Shown here in pieces: positions 1 through 5,046 of a stretch of 5,046 nucleotides of DNA (positions are counted from its first letter, which is position 1; each line of letters opens with the position of its first letter). The notes under the pieces were generated by a model, which saw only the letters and a list, made by a program, of their open reading frames with translations, did not search any database and had not been told where the DNA came from. Both the position numbers and the translations under genes were made by a program. Source of the DNA: Bryobacteraceae bacterium (GTDB lineage Bacteria > Acidobacteriota > Terriglobia > Bryobacterales > Bryobacteraceae); assembly GCA_029975915.1 (NCBI GenBank), contig JARKOC010000452.1, positions 1 to 5,046 on the forward strand. Direction: 5' to 3'.

Positions 1-1800
1 AATCTCATCGGCAGCCAGACCAGCCACAGCCTGTATATCCGCGGCCGGGGCGCCAGCCATCCCAGCTCCGACTTCGCCATCCAGTTCGACGGCGTTCCCC
101 GCTACGGCGCGCTGTTCGGCCAAGTGCTGGGCGACGGCATCGCCGTTTCCACCATCGGAGGTATCGAGGTGTACAAGAGCCCGCAGCCGTCCCAGTTCGG
201 CAGCGGCTACGCATCCATCAACGTCCGGCCCCGCTATCTGAAGGAAGAGGGCCAGGAAGCCGTACTCGACTTCAGCGGCGGCAGCCACTCCACCTTCAGC
301 CAGAGCCTTGCCGGCGGCGTGAAAAAGGGGCCGTTCGATTTCTATCTTTCCCAGAGCTGGCTGTCGACGGGCGGCCATGAAGAGCATTCCCGCGCCCAGC
401 AGCAGAGCTACTACGCCAACCTCGGCTACCAGTTCACCAGACACTGGAGCATCAGACTGCTGGCCAATTACGTTGGCAGCCAGACCCTGGCGCCCATGCC
501 GGACACCCCGCCAACGACGACAAACGGGGCGAGCTGGCCCGGGGCGGAACGCTACGACACGGAAACCACGCTCACGACCCTGACGCTCAATCACGACTAC
601 GATGCGTACAGCGGCTACATCAAGGCCTACTGGAACGATACGACGTTCGACCTCTTGCAGGAACTGACGAGCGGCCAGCGCTACGCCAAGGGGACCGGCG
701 GCCTCTGGTCCCGGCAGGAGATCTCCCTGTACGGACTCCGGGCAAAGGAAAAGCTCCACCTCTGGACGGGCGGTGAAATCCTGGTGGGCGCGGACCTGGA
801 CATGACCGGGCTGAAGAATACCCAGCGGACTTACAGCGGGCTGGCGGTCACAGGGATCAACGGAGGGCTGGCCGAGCGGGAATGGGATTTCCCCGACACG
901 ACGCTCGTTTCGCCCTTCCTGGCCATAAGCCAGATGGTCGGCCGCGCCGAAAGCTTCCACGTCATCCCCTCCGCCGGGTTCCGCTATTACAGTCACAACA
1001 GGTTCGATGACAAGGCCGCGCCCCAGGCGGGCCTGGTGGCGGGCTACAAAAACACCGACCTTTCCTTCAATTACAGCCGGGGCGTGAACTATCCGTCTCC
1101 CATCGTACTCATGAACATGGTGGTCACCAATACATCCGTCAGCGATCCGGCGCGCTCCTGGAAAGGTATCAAGCCCGAAGTTGTCGACCACTACGAAGTG
1201 GGCCTGACCCACACGTGGCCGGAACTGGCATCGGTAAGCGCCACAGCCTTCTACGATCGGGGCAAGGACCGCTTCCAGGCATACATGTACGGGAGCATCC
1301 CCGCCCAGTTCAACGACCCCATCGGCCGGTACAGGATTCGCGGACTGGAATTCACCGGCAGGGTAACCCCGGTGAAAAAGTTTGAGCTTTTCGCCGGCGC
1401 GACTGTGCTGAACGCCAAGGCGACCGGCGGCAACGGCGTGGAATGCAATCACCTTCCCTACACTCCGGGATTCCAGATCCAGGCCGGCGCCGACTGGACA
1501 TTTCTCGACAATTTCCGCCTCTTCACCGATGTACAGCACCTGAGCAACCTCTATCAGGGCACCGACTCCCGCGGCAACAATCTGAATTTCACCCAACTGA
1601 CCGACAAGGACAAGCTGGATGACATGACGCTCGTGAACGCCCGCCTGAGCTACCGCTTCGACTACCGGCCCCTGCGAATAAACGATTCGGAAGTCTATGT
1701 GGCGGTAAACAACATTTTCAACGAGCACTATGAATACGCCAAGGGGTACCGCATGCCCGGCACGACCGTGTTCGCCGGATTCACCATGAAGATGCGGTAG
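1..1800 (+). CDS. TonB-dependent outer-membrane receptor, 5'-truncated by window edge
   Basis: The reading frame is open from base 1 to the TAG at 1798-1800, giving 599 residues with no start in view; GTG at 124 is internal, since plug-domain sequence is already present before it. Seen: plug motifs LYIRGRG (residues 11-17), FDGVP (34-38) and IEVYKSPQPSQFGSG (55-69), matching the IEV-x-x-GP-x-x-x-x-G pattern at the end of a TonB plug, although G of GP is S here. The rest alternates aromatic and polar residues as in a 22-strand barrel, and the last 34 residues (NNIFNEHYEY, GYRMPGT) match the family's C-terminal region. Missing are the signal peptide, TonB box and early plug, probably about 100 residues. 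The family imports chelated metals, corrinoids, heme or other large ligands across the outer membrane using TonB-ExbBD energy. Substrate cannot be assigned directly; the ABC importer 26 bases downstream suggests a metal or metal chelate. The protein ends MKMR and lacks the usual terminal aromatic residue. Confidence 0.93.
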   Translation, partial: NLIGSQTSHSLYIRGRGASHPSSDFAIQFDGVPRYGALFGQVLGDGIAVSTIGGIEVYKSPQPSQFGSGYASINVRPRYLKEEGQEAVLDFSGGSHSTFSQSLAGGVKKGPFDFYLSQSWLSTGGHEEHSRAQQQSYYANLGYQFTRHWSIRLLANYVGSQTLAPMPDTPPTTTNGASWPGAERYDTETTLTTLTLNHDYDAYSGYIKAYWNDTTFDLLQELTSGQRYAKGTGGLWSRQEISLYGLRAKEKLHLWTGGEILVGADLDMTGLKNTQRTYSGLAVTGINGGLAEREWDFPDTTLVSPFLAISQMVGRAESFHVIPSAGFRYYSHNRFDDKAAPQAGLVAGYKNTDLSFNYSRGVNYPSPIVLMNMVVTNTSVSDPARSWKGIKPEVVDHYEVGLTHTWPELASVSATAFYDRGKDRFQAYMYGSIPAQFNDPIGRYRIRGLEFTGRVTPVKKFELFAGATVLNAKATGGNGVECNHLPYTPGFQIQAGADWTFLDNFRLFTDVQHLSNLYQGTDSRGNNLNFTQLTDKDKLDDMTLVNARLSYRFDYRPLRINDSEVYVAVNNIFNEHYEYAKGYRMPGTTVFAGFTMKMR

Positions 1801-1813
1801 CAACCCTTTTGCC

Positions 1814-1818
1814 GGAGG
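1814..1818 (+). promoter_or_regulatory. Ribosome binding site for the substrate-binding protein
   Basis: GGAGG lies 8 bases before ATG 1827. It decides the start: an in-frame TTG at 1809 lies upstream of this site and would add six residues (MPEDLR) ahead of the signal peptide, so ATG 1827 is preferred. Confidence 0.8.
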
Positions 1819-1826
1819 ATTTACGG

Positions 1827-2657
1827 ATGGGAACTCAAACGAAACTGCTTCTTGCGATTATTGCGGCGCTGTCGCTGGGCGTTTTCACGGTTTCAGCCGG
1901 CCGGGGAAACGCGCGAAATGTCAGGACCATCGTGGCCTCCGACACCATCCTGTCCGGAATGGCTGCATCGATCCTTCCACAAAGGAAATACGCCGTAGAA
2001 ACGATCCTTCCTCCGGGGCAGTGCCCCGGCCACTATGACATGAAACTTTCTGACATTGAGAAGACGAAGAAAGCGGATCTGGTCATCGCCGTTCGGGGCA
2101 TGCCCTTCATGGACACAACGCGCATACGGCACGGAGAGCCTCTGCTGGTTGATGCGGGAAACCGCAACTGGATGGCGCCCGATTCCTATATCCGGGGGTT
2201 GTCCATCCTTGCCGAAAGGCTCGCGGAGCGTTTCCCGGACGACGGGAAGGAGATCATGAAACGCAAGCGGGAAACGACCCGCGCGGTCATGGCAGGCGCG
2301 AAGGCACTCGGTGAAAGGCTGCGGCGGGCCGGACTCCCCGGCAGGGCGGTTATCGCCTCATCCATGCAGAAGGAACCGCTCGTCTGGATGGGTTTCCGGG
2401 TCGCGGCCGAGTACGGCAGACCGGAATCCTTGTCCGCTAAGGAGGTTGTGCACCTGGTTCGCATCGGCCGGGAACGGAACGTTCTGCTGGTTGCGGACAA
2501 TCTCCAGTCAGGCCCTGACACCGGAAAAGGGATCGCCGAAGCGCTGGGAACGCCGCACGTGGTCCTGAGCAATTTCCCTTCGGAAAAGGGCTACCTAGCC
2601 ACACTTGGGGAGAACGTCGAATCAGTGCTCGCGGCGGCGCGGGCCGTGAAGAAATGA
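1827..2657 (+). CDS. TroA/ZnuA-superfamily ABC importer substrate-binding protein with atypical metal site
   Basis: Periplasmic protein of 276 residues that would capture the cargo and deliver it to the permease encoded two genes downstream. Residues 1-24 look like a Sec signal peptide (Lys6, hydrophobic stretch 7-22, cleavage probably after VSA at 22-24); there is no lipobox Cys, so it should be soluble in the periplasm. Family signs: TIVASDTILSGMAASI (34-49), LPPG-x-CPGHYDMKLSDIEKTKKADLVI (61-87, the counterpart of PPG-x-DPHxYEPxPSD), W115-x-x-P118, the long helix around 119-165, and VLLVADNLQSG (219-229). Of the usual TroA/ZnuA ligands only His69 and a candidate Asp224 are in place; the HxW His appears to be Arg/Asn (113-114), and no His is visible where the third ligand is expected (around SMQKEP, 179-184). 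It lacks the His-rich loop of many ZnuA proteins. Part of the importer is certain; the ligand is not. A metal chelate or a metal bound with Cys66 are options. Confidence 0.88.
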   Translation: MGTQTKLLLAIIAALSLGVFTVSAGRGNARNVRTIVASDTILSGMAASILPQRKYAVETILPPGQCPGHYDMKLSDIEKTKKADLVIAVRGMPFMDTTRIRHGEPLLVDAGNRNWMAPDSYIRGLSILAERLAERFPDDGKEIMKRKRETTRAVMAGAKALGERLRRAGLPGRAVIASSMQKEPLVWMGFRVAAEYGRPESLSAKEVVHLVRIGRERNVLLVADNLQSGPDTGKGIAEALGTPHVVLSNFPSEKGYLATLGENVESVLAAARAVKK

Positions 2658-2676
2658 GCAAGAGCGGGGAAAGGCC

Positions 2677-3453
2677 ATGACAGACGCCATCCTGGAACTT
2701 GAAGAGATCACGGTCCGTAAATCGGAGACCCTGCTCCTTGACGGCATAAACCTCACCGTATCACGCAATGAGTTCGTCGGCCTTATAGGTCCCAACGGCG
2801 CCGGCAAGACGACTCTGCTCAATGTCATCGCCGGATTCGAGCCGTTTCAGGGGTCGTTCCGCCTGTTCGGACAGTGGGAAACCGGAAAACGCTCCCGCGC
2901 GTCCCGGCTCCGGATCGGTTATGTACCGCAGTTGTTCCCTCTCGACGCGGCGTTTCCCATCAACGCGCTGGAGGCGGTGCTGACCGGACTGGCGGGCCGC
3001 CTCGGCCTGTTCCGCTCTCCCGGCAGGGAAGAGAAGAAAAAGGCGATGAACCTCATGGAAATGATGCGCGTCGACCGGATCGCCAGCCGCCCCCTGGGCC
3101 AGCTGTCCGGAGGCGAGCGGCAGAAGGTATCGCTGGCGCGCGCCATTATCCAGCAACCGGAGATTCTGCTCATGGATGAGCCCACCTCAGGCCTGGACAT
3201 CGCGGTTCAGAAGGAGGTACTGAACCTCATCGATGAAATCCACCGGCGGGAATCCCTGACGATTCTCTTCGTCACCCACGACTTTACCATGATCCCGTCC
3301 GCCATGAAGCGCGCCGTGCTGCTGGACCGCGGCGCCAAGGTCTTCGACGGAGACGTCGGCATCGCCTTGTCTGGCGATTCCTTAAGCAGGCTGTTCCGCT
3401 ATCCCCTGGAGACATTCGAGCACAACGGCAGGAGGTTCGTTTCCTATGGTTGA
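2677..3453 (+). CDS. Metal-type ABC transporter ATP-binding protein (ZnuC/MntB-like)
   Basis: Cytoplasmic ATPase of 258 residues that powers the importer. All nucleotide-binding motifs are intact: Walker A GPNGAGKTT (38-46), Q-loop Gln85 in GYVPQ, ABC signature LSGGERQ (143-149), Walker B ILLMDEPT (163-170), D-loop SGLD (171-174) and H-loop His201. Length and motif spacing suit the ZnuC/SitB/MntB group that pairs with ABC-3 permeases. ATG 2677 is preceded by a modest purine-rich site (GGGGAAAGG, 2666-2674), and the gene begins 19 bases after the binding-protein stop. Its end overlaps the permease start by 8 bases, so translation of the two is likely coupled. No C-terminal extension or regulatory domain is seen beyond about residue 235 except a short tail. 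Cargo specificity is not set by this subunit, so a zinc- or manganese-specific name is not warranted. Confidence 0.95.
   Translation: MTDAILELEEITVRKSETLLLDGINLTVSRNEFVGLIGPNGAGKTTLLNVIAGFEPFQGSFRLFGQWETGKRSRASRLRIGYVPQLFPLDAAFPINALEAVLTGLAGRLGLFRSPGREEKKKAMNLMEMMRVDRIASRPLGQLSGGERQKVSLARAIIQQPEILLMDEPTSGLDIAVQKEVLNLIDEIHRRESLTILFVTHDFTMIPSAMKRAVLLDRGAKVFDGDVGIALSGDSLSRLFRYPLETFEHNGRRFVSYG
3430..3435 (+). promoter_or_regulatory. Ribosome binding site for the permease, inside the ATPase gene
   Basis: AGGAGG sits 10 bases before ATG 3446 and within the last codons of the ATPase gene. A strong site together with an 8-base gene overlap points to coupled translation and balanced production of the two membrane-complex subunits. 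Confidence 0.75.
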
Positions 3454-4309
3454 ACAACTCATGGAAGCCTTATCCTGCCCGCCCATCCGGCGCGCCGTCA
3501 TTGCCTGCGTGCTGTGCGGCGCGAGCTGTTCGCTGCTGTCCGTTTTCGTCGTGCTGATGCGGATGCCGCTCATCGGCGTGTCCATGTCCCACGCCGCCTT
3601 CGCGGGCGCGGTGCTGGGCCTGCTACTGGATGTCAATCCATTTGCCAGCGGATTTGTCGTGTGCCTGCTCGCGGCCGGAATTCTCGGTCCCCTTTCGGAC
3701 AGGACCGAAATCGCGCCGGAGAACGTCCTCGGCATCATGTCCTCTTTCCTCATGGGGCTGGCGTTTCTCGGCATGGGGATTCTCACCAGGACCAAGGCCG
3801 GGGCACTCAACCTTATGTGGGGCAGCCTGCTGTCGCTCTCCGGTTCCGATATCCGGGTCCTGGCGGTTATCACCACGCTCCTGGCCCTGTTCGTAGCGCT
3901 GTTCTTCAAGGAGATCCGGTCGGTGATGTTCGGCAGGCGGCTCGCGGCGTCAAGCGGAGTCCCGGAAAAGGCAATCTACTATGCGCTGCTGTTTCTCACC
4001 GGAGCGGTGGTGTCGGCAAATCTGGCCACGGTGGGAGGACTGCTCATCTTCGCCCTGCTCGTGCAGCCGGGCGCCACGGCCCTGCAACTGACCTACAACC
4101 TGAAGCACTTTTTTATCATAGCCGCGGCGGCGGGAATCGGAGCCTGCGTCTCCGGTCTGGCGCTGTCTTATATCTTTGATCTTCCGTCCGGCGCGTCGGT
4201 GGTTCTCATGGCCACCGCCATCTTCGCCGCCGCCTTTATCGTCTCGCCGAAACGCCGTTCGTACAAATCAGGGAAAAGGAGCACAACCCATGCAGCCGAC
4301 ATCCGATGA
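3446..4309 (+). CDS. ABC-3 family (ZnuB/MntC-like) metal-type importer permease
   Basis: Inner-membrane subunit of 287 residues, a normal length for the ABC-3 family. Hydrophobic segments are visible at about 17-38, 48-62, 66-84, 92-112, 136-153, 176-191, 194-210, 220-243 and 249-266. Family signatures include MPLIGVSMSHAAFAGAVLG (40-58), the GVPEKAIYYALLFLTGAVV block (171-189) leading into TVGGLLIFALLVQPGATA (195-212), and FDLPSGASVVL (244-254), close to the LPSGA(T)IVL pattern of ZnuB/MntC proteins. The C-terminal tail is short and basic (SPKRRSYKSGKRS, 267-279), consistent with a cytoplasmic end. It would form the translocation channel for cargo delivered by the binding protein and couple to the ATPase. 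Its last 20 bases overlap the start of the methyltransferase gene. ABC-3 permeases normally carry Zn, Mn or Fe; here the binding protein's altered site leaves the cargo open. Confidence 0.94.
   Translation: MVEQLMEALSCPPIRRAVIACVLCGASCSLLSVFVVLMRMPLIGVSMSHAAFAGAVLGLLLDVNPFASGFVVCLLAAGILGPLSDRTEIAPENVLGIMSSFLMGLAFLGMGILTRTKAGALNLMWGSLLSLSGSDIRVLAVITTLLALFVALFFKEIRSVMFGRRLAASSGVPEKAIYYALLFLTGAVVSANLATVGGLLIFALLVQPGATALQLTYNLKHFFIIAAAAGIGACVSGLALSYIFDLPSGASVVLMATAIFAAAFIVSPKRRSYKSGKRSTTHAADIR
4276..4281 (+). promoter_or_regulatory. Ribosome binding site for the methyltransferase, inside the permease gene
   Basis: AAGGAG lies 8 bases before ATG 4290. It decides the start: the frame stays open back to TTG 4176, but the extra 38 residues are a proline/serine/arginine-rich shadow of the permease frame with no methyltransferase character. 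Confidence 0.78.
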
Positions 4310-4928
4310 AATCTATCGCACGAGAAAACAGTTCTTCAACGATCACGCCGAGGGGTGGCTGAATCACTGTTACCGCAACCCCTCAACCGGTCGCCTGGAT
4401 AAACATGAAAAGGACTTCGAGCGGTTGTTCTCCCTGCTGCCTCTGAAGCCGGGGGATCACGTCCTGGACGTGGGGTGCGGAAGCGGCGTGCTGGTTCCCT
4501 TTCTTATGGAGCGCATTACGGAATCCGGCCTCCTGTACGAGCTTGACTTCGCGGAGAAAATGATAAAAGCCAATCGCGGCCTGCACGAACGGGAAAACAT
4601 TACCTTCATCGTGGCGGACGCGGAGAACCCGCCGCTGGACGAAGCCTGCTGCGACATTGTCATCTGTTTCTCGTGCTTCCCCCATTTTCAGGACAAGGGA
4701 AGAGCGGTGACGGCCCTGGCCCGCACTCTTAAGCCGGGAGGCGTATTCGTGGTGTCGCACTTCGACTCGTCTGACGGGATCAACAGGCATCACGAACGAT
4801 GCCATGCCGTCATGCACGACCATCTGCCCGACGAAGCAGGCATGCGCGCCCTGTACCGTCAGGCAAATCTCAGTATCGAGAAATATACGGACGAGGCGGG
4901 CTTCTACTGCATTATTGCCGGGAAATAA
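4290..4928 (+). CDS. Class I SAM-dependent methyltransferase linked to the importer
   Basis: A 212-residue cytoplasmic protein with a single Rossmann-type methyltransferase domain. Motif I is VLDVGCGSGVL (58-68), which binds SAM; an acidic residue after strand 2 is Asp86 in YELDF; an AD pair (109-110) matches the adenine-contacting position; motif IV is CDIVICFSCFPHF (121-133); and LKPGG (147-151) precedes strand 5. The N-terminal part (KQFFNDHAEGW, 13-23) resembles the FFxxxAxxW lead-in of small UbiE/BioC-like enzymes. Residues 157-178 are unusually rich in possible metal or acid/base residues (His157, 167, 168, 172, 176, 178 and Cys171). The gene overlaps the permease by 20 bases, so it is made with the importer. 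I infer that it acts on the imported cargo, its chelator or a related metabolite; the acceptor (O, N, S, C or a metal/metalloid) cannot be read from the sequence. It is not a radical-SAM enzyme: there is no CxxxCxxC cluster motif. Confidence 0.9.
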   Translation: MQPTSDEIYRTRKQFFNDHAEGWLNHCYRNPSTGRLDKHEKDFERLFSLLPLKPGDHVLDVGCGSGVLVPFLMERITESGLLYELDFAEKMIKANRGLHERENITFIVADAENPPLDEACCDIVICFSCFPHFQDKGRAVTALARTLKPGGVFVVSHFDSSDGINRHHERCHAVMHDHLPDEAGMRALYRQANLSIEKYTDEAGFYCIIAGK

Positions 4929-4970
4929 CCCTGAGCAACTGTCTGCAAACCATACTCATGTGAAATAACC
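4922..4970 (+). repeat. 9-base direct repeat pair (GAAATAACC), 40 bases apart
   Basis: Exact copies at 4922-4930 and 4962-4970; the start-to-start distance of 40 bases is near four DNA helix turns. The first copy contains the methyltransferase TAA stop. The outer flanks are GCCGG (4917-4921) and, overlapping the second copy, CCGGC (4969-4973), which are mutually complementary. It may be an operator for the downstream regulator, or chance. Confidence 0.35.
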
Positions 4971-4993
4971 GGCTGATACGCAAGGAGGCTGAC
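4929..4993 (+). other. Intergenic gap between methyltransferase and regulator
   Basis: This 65-base gap is the longest non-coding stretch in the window. I see no stem-loop plus T-run, so no intrinsic terminator, and no convincing -35/-10 pair. A 9-base word (GAAATAACC) at 4922-4930, spanning the methyltransferase stop, recurs at 4962-4970. Whether the regulator is read from the upstream operon or from its own promoter here is undecided. Confidence 0.5.
4982..4988 (+). promoter_or_regulatory. Ribosome binding site for the partial regulator gene
   Basis: AAGGAGG lies 5 bases before ATG 4994. This near-perfect site is the main evidence that a real gene begins there. Confidence 0.75.
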
Positions 4994-5046
4994 ATGGATG
5001 AGTTCGACATCGGCGGAAAGCTGAAACAGGCGAGACAGAGAAGAAA
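4994..5046 (+). CDS. Start of a probable XRE-family helix-turn-helix regulator, 3'-truncated by window edge
   Basis: Only 17 complete codons and two bases are present: MDEFDIGGKLKQARQRR, followed by a partial codon that would be Lys or Asn. The pattern IGxKLKxARxxR is the first helix of the XRE/Cro-type helix-turn-helix domain, which usually continues with a TLxELA-like second helix outside this window. Many such proteins with this opening carry a C-terminal cupin domain, but that cannot be seen here. It has its own strong ribosome binding site and lies 65 bases after the methyltransferase in the same direction. It could regulate the transport operon or belong to an unrelated downstream unit; the fragment is too short to choose. 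Confidence 0.65.
   Translation, partial: MDEFDIGGKLKQARQRR

Noticed and set aside
1801..1826. Possible terminator or promoter between receptor and binding-protein genes
   Set aside because: The 26-base gap holds a ribosome binding site but no inverted repeat, T-run hairpin or promoter-like pair, so it looks like an internal operon junction.
2186..2572. 128-codon open frame on the - strand opposite the binding-protein gene
   Set aside because: It has low-complexity Ser/Arg/Pro composition and lies wholly within a supported gene; it is a GC-driven shadow.
3382..3909. 175-codon open frame on the - strand across the ATPase-permease junction
   Set aside because: It has no recognisable domain, is rich in Ser/Arg/Pro as antisense shadows are, and runs opposite two well-supported genes.
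3514..4179. 221-codon open frame on the + strand inside the permease gene
   Set aside because: It is an Arg/Gly/Ala-rich shadow caused by high GC; the overlapping frame encodes a clear ABC-3 permease with a strong ribosome binding site.
4176..4289. Possible N-terminal extension of the methyltransferase from TTG 4176
   Set aside because: The extra residues are Pro/Ser/Arg-rich shadow sequence of the permease, whereas ATG 4290 has a well-placed AAGGAG.
1827..4309. Naming the transporter znuABC or mntABC
   Set aside because: The ATPase and permease fit that superfamily, but the binding protein lacks the usual Zn/Mn ligand set, so a metal-specific name would overstate the evidence.
4383..4823. 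146-codon open frame on the - strand opposite the methyltransferase
   Set aside because: It is fully antisense to a gene with intact SAM-binding motifs, and its translation shows no family signature.
1..5046. CRISPR arrays, insertion sequences, tRNA or rRNA genes
   Set aside because: No spaced repeats, transposase-like proteins, terminal inverted repeats or RNA-gene sequences were seen; nearly every base lies in the six listed genes.

Overview
The window is about 60% GC by eye and gene-dense, with every supported gene on the + strand and almost no non-coding DNA. It comes from a Gram-negative bacterium, because it carries an outer-membrane TonB-dependent receptor. The gene set and the style of the proteins would suit an anaerobic Desulfobacterota/Desulfovibrio-like host, but that placement is inference from general resemblance and not proven by the sequence.

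Layout: (1) bases 1-1800 hold the 3' part of a TonB-dependent receptor, with the later plug domain and whole beta-barrel; its signal peptide and TonB box lie upstream of the window. (2) 1827-2657 encode a secreted TroA/ZnuA-superfamily substrate-binding protein with an atypical metal site. (3) 2677-3453 encode the ABC ATPase and (4) 3446-4309 the ABC-3 family membrane permease; together with (2) these form a complete manganese/zinc/iron-type ABC importer. (5) 4290-4928 encode a small class I SAM-dependent methyltransferase whose start lies inside the permease gene. (6) After a 65-base gap, 4994-5046 hold the first 17 codons of what looks like an XRE-type helix-turn-helix regulator, cut by the window end.

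Genes 1-5 are spaced by 26 and 19 bases and then overlap by 8 and 20 bases, with no visible terminator between them, so they probably form one operon. The simplest reading is an uptake route from the outer membrane (receptor) through the periplasm (binding protein) and inner membrane (permease plus ATPase) to a cytoplasmic enzyme that methylates the cargo, its chelator, or something made from it. The binding protein keeps the TroA-like fold signature but has lost most of the histidines that hold Zn or Mn in ZnuA/TroA, and has a CPGH motif instead. The cargo may therefore be a metal chelate or other ligand and not free Zn(II)/Mn(II). This is the most interesting aspect of the window; the cargo itself cannot be read from the sequence.
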